In this document: positions 54,623-63,735 of the stretch, piece after piece
How positions within the stretch are numbered: the stretch's first letter is position 1
Layout of the letters: the number at the start of each line of letters is the position of its first letter
Source: DATBHM01 sp963772375
Lineage (GTDB): Bacteria; Actinomycetota; UBA4738; JACQTL01
Direction: 5' to 3'
Assembly: GCA_963772375.1 (NCBI GenBank)
Contig: CAVYXG010000005.1
Coordinates: forward strand, 1,364,001-1,428,000
DNA length: 64,000 nt
Notes under the pieces: generated by a model
Told to the model about the DNA's origin: nothing
Databases searched by the model: none
What the model saw: the letters and a program-made list of their open reading frames with translations, nothing else
Translations under genes and position numbers: made by a program

Positions 54623-55456
54623 ATGGGAGTCGCGCTCCTCATCATCGGGATCGTCGCGGTGCTCATCCTGGCGGCGTGGTACGGCTGGTGGGCCAAGAAG
54701 AAGCGCCGGCAGGAGCTCGCGCTCGCCGCGCAGCAGCTCGGGCTGCAGTATTCGCCGGAGGACACGTTCAACTGCCTGGGGCTGCCGTTCGGCCTACTGC
54801 GCAGGGGCGACGGACGCGGCACCGAGAACGTCCTGTGGGGCACCTGGCAGGGCGTCGACCTGCGGGAGTTCGACTACTGGTACTACGACAGGACGACCGA
54901 CTCCAAGGGCCAGACCAGCAAGACCTACTACCACTTCTCGTGCGTGGTGACGGAGATCCCGATCACGTCGCCGGACCTGTCCGTGACGAAGGAGAACATC
55001 TTCACGCGGTTCGCCGACCACGTCGGGCTCCGCGACATCGAGTTCGAATCCGAGGACTTCAACAGGGCGTTCAACGTGAAGTCGCGCGACAAGAAGTTCG
55101 CGAACGACGTGATCGACGCGCGGATGATGCAGTGGCTGCTGCAGTCGGGCGAGGGGTACGCGTTCGAGATGAACGGGCCGTTCGTGCTCGTGTACTGCAA
55201 GCGGCTGCGACCGGGCGAGCTCACGCCCCTGCTCGGCTCGCTGAAGATGTACGTCGACCACATCCCGAAGGTCGCGTACAGCCTGTACGGCGACCCCGCG
55301 CGCGCCGCGCAGCTGTACCGCACCGCGCCGCAGCAGGCCGCAGCGCCGGGCGGTGTGATGCCGCCGGAGGGCACCCCGTCGCCGCCGGCCCCGGGGCCGG
55401 TGCCTCCGCCACCGACCGGGCCCTTCGCCCCGGGAGGCGGGGGGTTCCAGCCCTGA
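54623..55456 (+). CDS. Membrane-anchored protein encoded beside LemA
   Basis: The protein has 277 residues from ATG 54623 (GGTGG just upstream). One N-terminal transmembrane helix (VALLIIGIVAVLILAAWYGW) is followed by a basic WAKKKRRQ stretch, a cytoplasmic domain with FDYWYYDRTTDSKG and a Pro/Gly-rich tail. The domain resembles DUF3137-type proteins often found with LemA. It is 87 bases ahead of lemA in the same direction. The function is unknown; envelope stress or surface remodelling is suggested by the LemA link. Confidence 0.65.
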   Translation: MGVALLIIGIVAVLILAAWYGWWAKKKRRQELALAAQQLGLQYSPEDTFNCLGLPFGLLRRGDGRGTENVLWGTWQGVDLREFDYWYYDRTTDSKGQTSKTYYHFSCVVTEIPITSPDLSVTKENIFTRFADHVGLRDIEFESEDFNRAFNVKSRDKKFANDVIDARMMQWLLQSGEGYAFEMNGPFVLVYCKRLRPGELTPLLGSLKMYVDHIPKVAYSLYGDPARAAQLYRTAPQQAAAPGGVMPPEGTPSPPAPGPVPPPPTGPFAPGGGGFQP

Positions 55457-55543
55457 CGTGCCTATGACCGATTCGCCGGTTCCGATAGGGTTCGATCGAA
55501 CGATGCACACTCATCCTGCTCATCCGGGAGAAAGGAACTCGCC

Positions 55544-56272
55544 GTGATCGTCCTGTGGATCGTCCTGGGCGTCGTGGTGCTGCTGCTGCTCGGCGCCGTC
55601 CTTTCCTACAACCGGTTCGTGAGCCAGCGGAACCTCATCCGCAACGCGTTCGCGAACATCGACACCGAGCTGCGCCGGCGGTACGACCTGATCCCCAACC
55701 TGGTCGAGACCGTCAAGGGCTACGCGGCGCACGAGCGCGAGGTCTTCGAGGAGGTCGCGCGGACTCGCGCCGCGGCGGCCGCTACGAGCGGCCAGTCGCC
55801 CGCCGCACAGGCCCAGGCGGAGGGGCCGTTCGTCCAGGCCCTGGGCCGCCTGTTCGCCGTGGCCGAGAACTATCCCGAGCTCAAGGCGAACCAGAACTTC
55901 CTGGCGCTGCAGGGGGAGCTGACCAACACCGAGGACCGCATCCAGACGAGCCGGCGCTTCTACAACAACAACGTGCAGGACTATAACCGACGGGTGCAGT
56001 CCTTCCCGTCGAACGCCATCGCCTCCATGTTCCACTTCAAGGAGGAGGAGTTCTTCGAGATCCCCGACCAGATCCGCGACGCCGGCCCGCCGCAGGTGAG
56101 CTTCGCGCCCGGGTCGCCGGGCGTCTCCTTCGGACAGCCCGCGGGCGGGGGCTCGGTCGGCGGCGGCGCCGGCGGCGCGAGCACCGCTCCGGCCCCGGTT
56201 CCGCAGGCGCCTCCCGAGCCTCCACCGGCGGGGGGCGGCGCGCCACCCGGGGGCGGCGGCTTCACGGGCTGA
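55544..56272 (+). CDS. lemA: LemA family protein
   Basis: The protein has 242 residues from GTG 55544 (AAAGGA seven bases upstream). A single N-terminal transmembrane helix precedes the LemA core: YNRFVSQRNLIRNAFANIDT, ELRRRYDLIPNLVETVKGYA, ENYPELKANQNFLALQGEL and NNNVQDYNRRVQSFPSN. The family forms a helical bundle outside the cytoplasm and often accompanies membrane peptidases. The C-terminal 60 residues are Pro/Gly-rich and disordered. The role is unknown. Confidence 0.9.
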   Translation: MIVLWIVLGVVVLLLLGAVLSYNRFVSQRNLIRNAFANIDTELRRRYDLIPNLVETVKGYAAHEREVFEEVARTRAAAAATSGQSPAAQAQAEGPFVQALGRLFAVAENYPELKANQNFLALQGELTNTEDRIQTSRRFYNNNVQDYNRRVQSFPSNAIASMFHFKEEEFFEIPDQIRDAGPPQVSFAPGSPGVSFGQPAGGGSVGGGAGGASTAPAPVPQAPPEPPPAGGGAPPGGGGFTG

Positions 56273-56329
56273 CCGCCGCCCGGCCCCTTTTCGGAACGTC
56301 TGGACTCCTGTCTCGACGCGGTCGATAGC

Positions 56330-57816
56330 ATGACGACCGTGGCTGGCGCGGCGGGCTCCGAGCGGACTGCGGATGGCGGGCAGGTCCGCCTCGACGAGGA
56401 CGAGCGCCTGGTCGTCTACTACACGGCCCTGCTCGTCAACGTGGGCTGTCACGCCGACGCGCACGAGCAGGCGAAGTGGTTCGGCGACGACATCTCGTTC
56501 AAGGCGACGAAGTACAAGTACGAACAGCGGAGCATCCTGGGGGCGGCGGCCTCGCTGCGCCGCCTCGGGTCCGGGAACCCCTCGCACACCGGTTCCGTCT
56601 GGGGCTCGAGTTCGCCGCGTCCGGCCACCGCGATTTCGACGGGATGATCGCTCGGCACACCGCCCTGGCCAGGATCCTCGCCGAACGTCTCGGGCTCCCC
56701 GACGGCGTGTAGCGCGCGGTCGGCGCGTCCTACGAACGGTGGGACGGGAAGGGGTGGCCCGGCGAGCTGCGTGGCGAGGAGGTGCCGATGGCGGCGCGCC
56801 TGGCGATGGTGGCCGAGTTCGTCGAGGTGGCGCACCGCGTCGGAGGCACGCAGGCGGCGACGTCGCTCGCCCGCCGGCGGGCCGGATCGCAGTTCGACCC
56901 GGATCTGGCCCATGCGCTGCGCGGGGACCCCAACGGGATCCTCGGCGGTCTCGAGTCGGCCCGGACCTGGGATGCGGTCATCGCGGCGGAGCCGGCCCTC
57001 GGGGTGCGCCTCACCGGGGAGCAGTTCGACCTGGCCCTCGAGGCCGTCGCCGACTTCGTCGACCTGAAGTCGCCCTTCATGCTGGGCCACGCCCGCGCGG
57101 TCGCGGCGCTGGTCGCCGATGCCGGCGGACGCCTGGGCATGGGCGAGGCGGAGGTCGCGACGCTTCGCAGGGCCGGCCTGGCCCACGGCCTGGGGCGGCT
57201 GGGGGTGTCGAACTCGATCTGGGACAAGCCCGGTCCGCTGGGGGCCGGCGAGTGGGAATGCGTCCGACTCCAGCCCTACCTGACCGAGCGGATGCTGCGG
57301 CAGTCGGCCTCGCTCGCCCCGCTCGGGGCGGTCGCCGTCCAGCTCCGCGAACGGCTCGACGGCTCGGGGTACCCGCGGGCGCTGTCCGGTGGGGCGATCT
57401 CGCGGCCGGCGCGGGTGCTCGGGGCCGCCGACGCCTACCAGTCCATGCGGGAGCCGCGGCCCCATCGCCCGGCCCTCGCCCCCGAGCAGGCTGCGGCGGA
57501 GCTCCGCGCGGAGGTGAAGGCCGGGCGTCTGGACGCGGAGGCGGTCGAGGCCGTGCTGGCGGCCGCGGGACATCGCGTGCCCCGACGCCGCGAAGGGCCG
57601 TCCGGGCTTACCACCCGCGAGATCGACTTGCTCCGGCTGCTGGCCCGCGGGCTGTCGAGCCGGGAGATCGCCACGCGCCTGGTGATCTCGCCGAAGACCG
57701 CTCGCAACCACGTCGAGCACATCTACGTGAAGATCGGCGCATCCAGCCGCGTGGGCGCGAGCCTGTTCGCCATCCAGCGCGGTCTGGTCCCGGACGAGGT
57801 CGCGGCCTGCTCGTGA
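56330..57816 (+). pseudogene. HD-domain/LuxR regulator with a frameshift, an in-frame stop and a lost HD aspartate
   Basis: The first frame (LDEDERLVVYYTALLVNVGC, HEQAKWFGDDISFKATKY) is cut at a CCCC run (56578-56581). The same protein continues one frame over (HRFRLGLEFAASGHRDFDGM). A TAG (56710-56712) then interrupts it before RAVGASYERWDGKGWPGELR. The rest is open to 57816, with HGLGRLGVSNSIWDKPG where HD-GYP relatives have HD, and an intact LuxR helix-turn-helix (LTTREIDLLRLLARG, VISPKTARNHVEHIYVKIG). The N-terminal about 45 residues of relatives, as I recall them, are also missing. A GTG/ATG start at 56782 could still make the C-terminal part. Confidence 0.75.
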
Positions 57817-57877
57817 GCCCGCCCGCTGGAGGGTGAGTGTTCGCCCCCCGCGGCGGGATCCCCAGCCTCGCCTCGAG

Positions 57878-58813
57878 TCAGTTCGGGATCGTCAGCGCGC
57901 GAAGGTTGCCCGAGAAGTCGGTGCAGCTGGTCGCGTCGTACAGCAGCTGCACGCGGCTCCCCTGCAGCGGCCGGGCCGACGTGAACGACAAGTCGGTGTG
58001 CGCCGGTAGGGCGGCGACCGTGACCGGGTGCCCTCCGGGCCGGTACCGGCGGATGCTCACGCCGCCGCATGCCGAGTGGCTCTCGGCGAACCACACCGAA
58101 CCATCGGAGGTCACCGACGGCGCGTACTGGAAGTGCCGGTCGGGGTCCGGCACGAACCACGTCTGCCGCGTCGAGATCCGGTACTCGAACACCTTGCAAT
58201 AGGGCGTGCACACCTGCCACGTGGCGTAGTCGCCCGCGACCTGACCGCTCTGGGCGAGGCGGGCGAACGGTCCGCTGACCCGATCGAGCGTCCGCATCCG
58301 GCCGGTGTCCAGGTTGTACAGCAGCACCCTCCACGCCGCTGGCGCCGCGAACTGCCGCGTGAACAGCAGCCACCGGCCGGACAGCGACGGGCCGAACTGC
58401 TCGGCCGCGCTGTTGACCGGCCCGGGCGCCGGCCGGCTGACGCCGGTGACGAGGTCGTAGAAGCGGATGCCCGAACGCTCACCGCCCACCGACTGCTGAT
58501 AGACGAGCGTGTCGCCGTCGATGCCGCCCGCGTAGGCGACGCCGGCGAGCGGCGTCACGCGCATGGCGTGCTGGCCGAGCCGACGGATCCACACGCTGTA
58601 CTGCTGCGGATGGCCGGGCCGGTTCTCCGACCAGGCCAGGTAGCCGGAGCCCTCGACCGGGGTTCGTTCGTCGAGGGGCGACGAGCGGACCGGCCGGTCG
58701 CGGACCGATGCGGCGGCGCTCGCCGACGGGACGCCGCCCGAAACGACGACGACGGCGAGCGCCAGGGCGAACAGCATCGCTGCCCGCGCCCGGCGGGTGG
58801 GCGTGATGAACAT
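57878..58813 (-). CDS. Secreted TolB-like beta-propeller protein of unknown function
   Basis: The protein has 311 residues from ATG 58813 (GAGGGG six bases upstream). The signal peptide is RRARAAMLFALALAVVVVSG followed by PSASA. The mature part has propeller-like repeats: LAWSENRPGHPQQYSVWIRR, LVYQQSVGGERSGIRFYDL, LLFTRQFAAPAAWRVLLYNL and ATWQVCTPYCKVFEYRI. It is a secreted or wall-associated protein. No catalytic residues are recognisable. Confidence 0.75.
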   Translation of the reverse strand: MFITPTRRARAAMLFALALAVVVVSGGVPSASAAASVRDRPVRSSPLDERTPVEGSGYLAWSENRPGHPQQYSVWIRRLGQHAMRVTPLAGVAYAGGIDGDTLVYQQSVGGERSGIRFYDLVTGVSRPAPGPVNSAAEQFGPSLSGRWLLFTRQFAAPAAWRVLLYNLDTGRMRTLDRVSGPFARLAQSGQVAGDYATWQVCTPYCKVFEYRISTRQTWFVPDPDRHFQYAPSVTSDGSVWFAESHSACGGVSIRRYRPGGHPVTVAALPAHTDLSFTSARPLQGSRVQLLYDATSCTDFSGNLRALTIPN

Positions 58814-58971
58814 GTGGACCCCCTCGATGGATCCGCCCGCTCGACGGCGGGATGGCTCCCAGCCTGCCGGTACGTGGCGCACATGCAAGCACTCGGCGCC
58901 GACACGGTGGCGGTTGAGGCACGAACCTGGACACAAGTGCCCGAACGACGCCGGCGGGTCGAGCCTCCGGT

Positions 58972-60282
58972 TCAGGCCGGCGGACCCTCCTGCATCGACC
59001 CGCTCGACAGGTGCCGGCGGACCCGGCGCGTTCCCAGCCACCACCCCGCCGCGAACAGCAGGCCGACGCTCGCGAACGCGATCATCGCGTGATGCGGGCC
59101 GAGCGCCTCGGCAGCCCACCCGCTCACGAGGTTCGACACCATGATCGTGAGCGTGACCAGCGCGAAGTCGAACGCGAACACCCGCCCCCGGATGCGGTCC
59201 GGGACGATCGCCTGCAGCCCGTACGTCGAGAGCGTCCACTGGGCCCCACCGCCGAGGTGCGCCCCCAGCGAGCACAGGCCCGCGAGCAGCAGCGAGGGCA
59301 TGAACGGGAACACCAGGTAGAACACCCCGAAACACGCGAGCGCCAGCCCGATCGCGGTGAACAACCCACGTTCGGAGTTCCCCGCGATGCGCCGGCCGAG
59401 GAACGGCCCGATCAGGGCACCGACCCCGCGCATGCCGTACAGGATCCCGGTCCCGACGTCGCCCTGGTGGAACACCCTCGTCGCGAACAACGGCAGCAGC
59501 ACCAGGACGCCACCGGCCAATCCGAACCCGCCCTTCACCGCGAGGAGGGCCATCACCCGCCCGTCCGAGCGCGCGTACCGGACCGTCTCGACGGTGGCCT
59601 CGACGAACCCGACGTGCGCGTGGTGCTCCTCGCGTGGCTCGGCGAATGCCCGGTGGATGCTCGCGAGCAGCACCCCGGACAGCAGGAACGTAACCGCGTC
59701 CGCCACGTACGCGGCATCCCGCCCGGCGACCGCGGCGAACACCCCGCCGATGCCGGCGCCCACGGCGAGCATGACGCCCCACGCCGAGCCCACCAGCACG
59801 TTCGCCGTGGGCAGGTCGCTGGGCTCGACCAGGTTGGGGAAGGCCGCGTTCGACGTCGGTTCGAACGCCGCGGAGAACACCGCCATCCCCGACAGCAGAG
59901 GGTAGATCACCCAGATCATCCCCGGGCCGGCGAGCAGGAACCCCAGGCAGAGCACCGACCTGGCGAGGTCGCAGATCACCATGAGGACCTGGCGATTCAT
60001 CCGGTCGGCGAGCGCGCCCCCGATCGGCGCCACGAGGAACTGCGGCGCCAGCTCGGCGACCAGGATCAGCGACGCGAGCACCGCGGAGTGCGTCGTGTCG
60101 AGCACCAGCCCGTACAGGGCGACCAGCAGGAACCAGTCCCCTGCGAACGAGATGAGCTGCGCGAAGTAGAACCGCCGGAAGTCGCGATTGCGCCGGAGCA
60201 GGTCGACCGAACGCCTCGCCCCACCGGCGGGACGCGGCCGCGGCGTCGCTCCGTGAGCAGCCGAGTCGCGCGTTCTGGCCAT
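58972..60282 (-). CDS. MFS transporter
   Basis: The protein has 436 residues from ATG 60282. Twelve hydrophobic segments are visible. The loop 2-3 motif is GGALADRMNRQVLMVICDLA, and its counterpart in the second half is GPFLGRRIAGNSERG. The pattern LLRRNRDFRRFYFAQLISFAGDW fits the drug/macrolide-efflux-type (MFS_3) branch. The substrate is unknown. It is divergent from the metallo-hydrolase, with starts 82 bases apart. Confidence 0.87.
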   Translation of the reverse strand: MARTRDSAAHGATPRPRPAGGARRSVDLLRRNRDFRRFYFAQLISFAGDWFLLVALYGLVLDTTHSAVLASLILVAELAPQFLVAPIGGALADRMNRQVLMVICDLARSVLCLGFLLAGPGMIWVIYPLLSGMAVFSAAFEPTSNAAFPNLVEPSDLPTANVLVGSAWGVMLAVGAGIGGVFAAVAGRDAAYVADAVTFLLSGVLLASIHRAFAEPREEHHAHVGFVEATVETVRYARSDGRVMALLAVKGGFGLAGGVLVLLPLFATRVFHQGDVGTGILYGMRGVGALIGPFLGRRIAGNSERGLFTAIGLALACFGVFYLVFPFMPSLLLAGLCSLGAHLGGGAQWTLSTYGLQAIVPDRIRGRVFAFDFALVTLTIMVSNLVSGWAAEALGPHHAMIAFASVGLLFAAGWWLGTRRVRRHLSSGSMQEGPPA

Positions 60283-60364
60283 TGGCGCCAGACTACGAAA
60301 CGGAATTCGATCGGCCCCTGGTGGTGCCCGGCTTCTCCGCGTCGGGCGTGAGGAGTGATCGCGA

Positions 60365-61012
60365 ATGTTGGATCGGTTCACCTGGTACCGGCAGTCGGCC
60401 TACCTGTGGGAGGGCGACGGAATCAACGTCTACATCGACCCGTGGGGCGTCACCGGCGACCCGCCGGCGGACGTCGTGTTCATCACGCACGCGCACTCCG
60501 ACCACTACGAGCCCGACGACCTGGCGAAGGTGGTTCGGGAGGGCTCGACGAAGCTGGTGGCGCCGCACGACATCGCGGCGGAGCTGCGGGGCGACGTCAC
60601 ACCGGTCGCGCCCGGCGACTCGGGCGAGGTTGCCGGGATCAGGTTCCAGGCGGTGCCGGCGTACAACGTGGTCGAGGAACGGCTCGACAAGCACCCCCGG
60701 TCGAACAACTGGGTCGGGTACATCCTCGACCTCGGTGACTTCAGCTACTACCACGCGGGCGACACCGACCACGTGCCCGAGCTGGACTCCGTGAAGGCGG
60801 ACGTGCACTTCATTCCGATCGGCGGTACGTACACGATGGACGTCCCGGAGGCCGCGGAGCTGGTCAAGGCGCAGTCCCCGAAGCTCGCTGTGCCCATGCA
60901 CTACGGGTTCGTCGTCGGGACGCCCGCCGACGCCGAACGCTTCAAGCGGGAGGCGGCGCCGGTCGAGGTGCAGACGCTCGAGCCGACCAACCCCTTCGAG
61001 AAGACCGAGTAA
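60365..61012 (+). CDS. UlaG-like metallo-beta-lactamase-fold hydrolase
   Basis: The protein has 215 residues. The metal motif is ITHAHSDHYEPDDL, with YHAGDTDHVPEL and a final VPMHYGFVVGTPADAE, the compact UlaG-type layout. Such proteins hydrolyse phosphodiesters or lactones and include broad-specificity enzymes. GAGGAG is nine bases before the ATG. It has no metabolic neighbour that would identify its substrate. Confidence 0.88.
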   Translation: MLDRFTWYRQSAYLWEGDGINVYIDPWGVTGDPPADVVFITHAHSDHYEPDDLAKVVREGSTKLVAPHDIAAELRGDVTPVAPGDSGEVAGIRFQAVPAYNVVEERLDKHPRSNNWVGYILDLGDFSYYHAGDTDHVPELDSVKADVHFIPIGGTYTMDVPEAAELVKAQSPKLAVPMHYGFVVGTPADAERFKREAAPVEVQTLEPTNPFEKTE

Positions 61013-61111
61013 AGAGCGGGCGGCTGGCGAGCCGAAACCTTTCCCAGGTGCCGGGCGGGCCCTACACTGATCCGGCACAAAAGGGGACACGAGAAGGGGA
61101 GGTTCGACGCC

Positions 61112-61759
61112 GTGCCGACGCCGGTTCCGTTCACCGACAACTACACCGACCACTCCACCGAGGCGGGGTTCCAGTTCGAGTTCTTCTGCGAGCGCTGCGG
61201 GAACGGCTACAAGTCCGGCTTCAAGGCGAACCCGCTCGGGATGGGGGCGAAGGTGGCCCGCGGCCTGGGCGGCATGCTCGGCGGGCGGTTCTGGAACGCC
61301 GGGTACGGCGCCGACCAGCTCCACGACATGACCGAGTCGTCCGCCAAGGACAAGGCCCTGCAGGCGGCGGTGCAGGAGGTCGCGCCGCTGTTCAACCAGT
61401 GCCACCGGTGCGGCCAGTGGGTGTGCAAGGAGATCTGCTGGAACACCGAGTTCAACATGTGCGTGAACGACGCGCCCAAGGTCGAGCAGGAGATCGGGGT
61501 CATGCAGTCGCAGGCCCGCCTCGAGCAGCTGAAGACCAAGGTCGACGCCGCCGACTGGACGGGCGACATCAACGCCGAGCAGAAGCAGGTCGCGCTCTGT
61601 CCGCACTGCGGCGTCGAGGCCTCGCCGTCGGGCAAGTTCTGCGAGAACTGCGGCCAGAAGCTGACGATCCCGGTGGTCTGCGCGAAGTGCGGGACGGAGT
61701 CCGAGCGCGGGACGAAGTTCTGTCCCGAGTGTGGGAACAACCTGTTGCAGCAGGCCTAG
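61112..61759 (+). CDS. Zinc-ribbon protein
   Basis: The protein has 215 residues from GTG 61112 (GGGGAGG nine bases upstream). CxxC pairs at the N-terminus (FCERCGNGYKSGF), centre (QCHRCGQWVCKEICW) and C-terminus (LCPHCGVEA, FCENCGQKL, VCAKCGTES, FCPECGNNL) indicate several zinc ribbons. A Gly-rich stretch after residue 40 may contact membrane or partner. It is 23 bases ahead of the next gene. The function is unknown; it may be an adaptor. Confidence 0.8.
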   Translation: MPTPVPFTDNYTDHSTEAGFQFEFFCERCGNGYKSGFKANPLGMGAKVARGLGGMLGGRFWNAGYGADQLHDMTESSAKDKALQAAVQEVAPLFNQCHRCGQWVCKEICWNTEFNMCVNDAPKVEQEIGVMQSQARLEQLKTKVDAADWTGDINAEQKQVALCPHCGVEASPSGKFCENCGQKLTIPVVCAKCGTESERGTKFCPECGNNLLQQA

Positions 61760-61782
61760 CGGCTTCGTTCTTCGGATCGCTC

Positions 61783-63138
61783 GTGGCGTACCGTGGACAG
61801 CTCGTCGTCGTCGAACGCGACGGCTCCGCCGTGCCGCCGGTCGGCGTGTCGGTGGAGGTCGCCGACGAGTCGGTGACGCTGGTCCCCGACTCGGGGTCGC
61901 CGATCACGCTCGCGTACCTCGACGTCGACGACGTCTGGGACGACGACTACACGCTGCACCTCACCGACTTCGCCGGGCGGCGGTACGACCTGTCGATGCT
62001 CGGCAAGGCGTACGGGCAGGTGCTGGCCGACGTCCGGCGCCTGCGGAACGACCAGCTCCAGCACGACCTGCTGCTGACCGGGGTGAACCTGCAGGACACG
62101 TTCCCGTCCGCCCGGTGGTTCCCGGGCGGCGCGGCCTCGCCGATCGTGTGCGAGATGCGGGTGTTCGAGGATCTGATGGTCGTCGTTCCCGAGCGCGGGG
62201 TGATGTGGGGGCTGCCGTACTCGTTCGTGGAGGACGTCCGGTTCGACTCCGACCTCTATCAGGTGCACGTGTCGGTGGACGACGGGGCGGAGCACGTGTT
62301 CGGGATGCTCGGGAAGCGCTCGGAGGAGTTCGTGAACGAGCTGCGCCGGAACATGGACGCGCTGGCCGCGCGGACGGCGCGGTCCCTGGGGTTCCTGGTT
62401 CCGGGGCTGGAGCCGGCGGTGATGTCGCGTGTGGCGGCGCGGATGCGCGACGGGCGGGCGGTCCAGCAGCACGAGATCGACGACGTCGCGCCGGGGGTGT
62501 GGCCGCGCCTGGTGAACGCCGTGATGGGAACCCCCGACCTCCAGTCGACCTACGCGAGGCTGACGTCGATGTGCCCCCCCGGGTGGGCAGCGCTCGGGGT
62601 GAAGGCGGTGCTCACCCAGGAGGACGACTCGTCCGCGGCTTCGGGCGAGCAGTGGCAGCCGGCCGGCGACGGCTCTTCGGAATCGGCTGACGCGGAGGAG
62701 AACGTGGCCGGCGTGACCGAGGACGAGACCGGCCGCGACCGGACCATCCTGTGGTTCTTCATCCCGCTGGCGGACGGCGAGCGGCCCCTCAACGCCGTCG
62801 CGCAGGAGATCACCTCGGAGAAGGGCCACGCGACGTACGTGTTCCGACTCATGCCGCCCGAGCAGTTCGAGACCGCGCGGCAGGCGGGGGACGCGGCGCT
62901 CGCCGGCGCGGTCACGGCCGCGATCGCCCGGCTGAACCGGGCCCTGCTCACGCTGAACTTCCGCCGCGAGCCGATCTACCTCACCGACGACCAGATCGCG
63001 ACGGGCCGGTGGGCTCGCTACCGGGCGGCCGTCCGCAAGCTCGACTACCTGCAGTGGGCGCGGACGGCGTTCCTCGGCCGCGCGATCCACAACACGACCT
63101 GGGAACAGCAACTCCTCGACCTCGCCAAGCAAGCCTGA
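61783..63138 (+). CDS. Conserved hypothetical protein downstream of the zinc-ribbon gene
   Basis: The protein has 451 residues from GTG 61783; the start has no strong site. The N-terminal half resembles a PH-like/DUF-type domain (VERDGSAVPPVGVSVEVADE, YLDVDDVWDDDYTLHLTDFA). The second half is helical, with an acidic linker near residue 300. No membrane segment is visible. I do not recognise the family. Tight linkage to the zinc-ribbon gene suggests a shared pathway. Confidence 0.65.
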   Translation: MAYRGQLVVVERDGSAVPPVGVSVEVADESVTLVPDSGSPITLAYLDVDDVWDDDYTLHLTDFAGRRYDLSMLGKAYGQVLADVRRLRNDQLQHDLLLTGVNLQDTFPSARWFPGGAASPIVCEMRVFEDLMVVVPERGVMWGLPYSFVEDVRFDSDLYQVHVSVDDGAEHVFGMLGKRSEEFVNELRRNMDALAARTARSLGFLVPGLEPAVMSRVAARMRDGRAVQQHEIDDVAPGVWPRLVNAVMGTPDLQSTYARLTSMCPPGWAALGVKAVLTQEDDSSAASGEQWQPAGDGSSESADAEENVAGVTEDETGRDRTILWFFIPLADGERPLNAVAQEITSEKGHATYVFRLMPPEQFETARQAGDAALAGAVTAAIARLNRALLTLNFRREPIYLTDDQIATGRWARYRAAVRKLDYLQWARTAFLGRAIHNTTWEQQLLDLAKQA

Positions 63139-63233
63139 GCCCCGGCTTCGGCCGGACGATGTCACCCCTCTGGTCTATCGTTCCGAGGTGGTCGACCGTC
63201 CACCCCGGTGACCCAGCGGAAAGGACACGTTCG

Positions 63234-63422
63234 ATGGGCGAAGCCGCTCGCAAGAGGCGTGCATTGCTCAGCGACGAGGAGTTGAGGCGTCGTGCCATGG
63301 CCTCGCCGGCGGTGCAAGAGCGAATCGCCGAGATCCAGGCGGAGATGAGGGCTCAGACGGCTCCCCTGCCCCCCGGTCTCACGAAGGAGGACCTGGTGGA
63401 GATCCTCCGTGAGCGGGAGTAG
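63234..63422 (+). CDS. Putative antitoxin of a type II toxin-antitoxin-like pair
   Basis: The protein has 62 residues from ATG 63234 (AAAGGA nine bases upstream). It is charged and helical, with KRRALLSDEELRRRAMASPA, IQAEMRAQTAPLPPGLTKED and a C-terminal VEILRERE. The C-terminal GLTxEDLVEILRERE is typical of small antitoxins that wrap their toxin. It overlaps the next gene by 14 bases, the usual coupling. No DNA-binding motif is clearly seen. Confidence 0.55.
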   Translation: MGEAARKRRALLSDEELRRRAMASPAVQERIAEIQAEMRAQTAPLPPGLTKEDLVEILRERE

Positions 63423-63681
63423 TCGCTGGAATCTCAAGCCGGACTGCTTCTATCGAGCACTCGCCGAATGGCGAGCAACCAATCCTGATCCCGAGACGAG
63501 CAGTCATGTCCACGATCGACTGATCGATCTGGCGGACGACCCCCTGCGCATGGGTCGTGAAGACCCGGATCATCCCGGAGTCCGTCAGGTCCGTGTCCAG
63601 GGTGCGGACGTCATCATCGTCTTCGTCCTGGACTTCGAGAACCGCTCGGTGTGTGTTGCCTCCATCTTCGAAGCCAGCTGA
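63409..63681 (+). CDS. Putative RelE/ParE-like toxin
   Basis: The protein has 90 residues from GTG 63409. DRLIDLADDPLRMGREDPDH, VRQVRVQGADVIIVFVLDF and NRSVCVASIF give the helix-then-beta pattern of RelE/ParE toxins. The overlap with the upstream 62-residue gene supports a toxin-antitoxin pair. The family call is by eye; catalytic residues cannot be verified. Confidence 0.55.
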   Translation: MSGSSRWNLKPDCFYRALAEWRATNPDPETSSHVHDRLIDLADDPLRMGREDPDHPGVRQVRVQGADVIIVFVLDFENRSVCVASIFEAS

Positions 63682-63735
63682 AGTCCGCCGGACTCATCGT
63701 CCCGCTGGCGGCCAAGTCGGTGTACTTCCTGTCGT

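Noticed and set aside
54617..55456. GTG start at 54617 for the LemA-linked membrane protein
   Set aside because: ATG 54623 follows GGTGG more naturally and gives the same transmembrane N-terminus.
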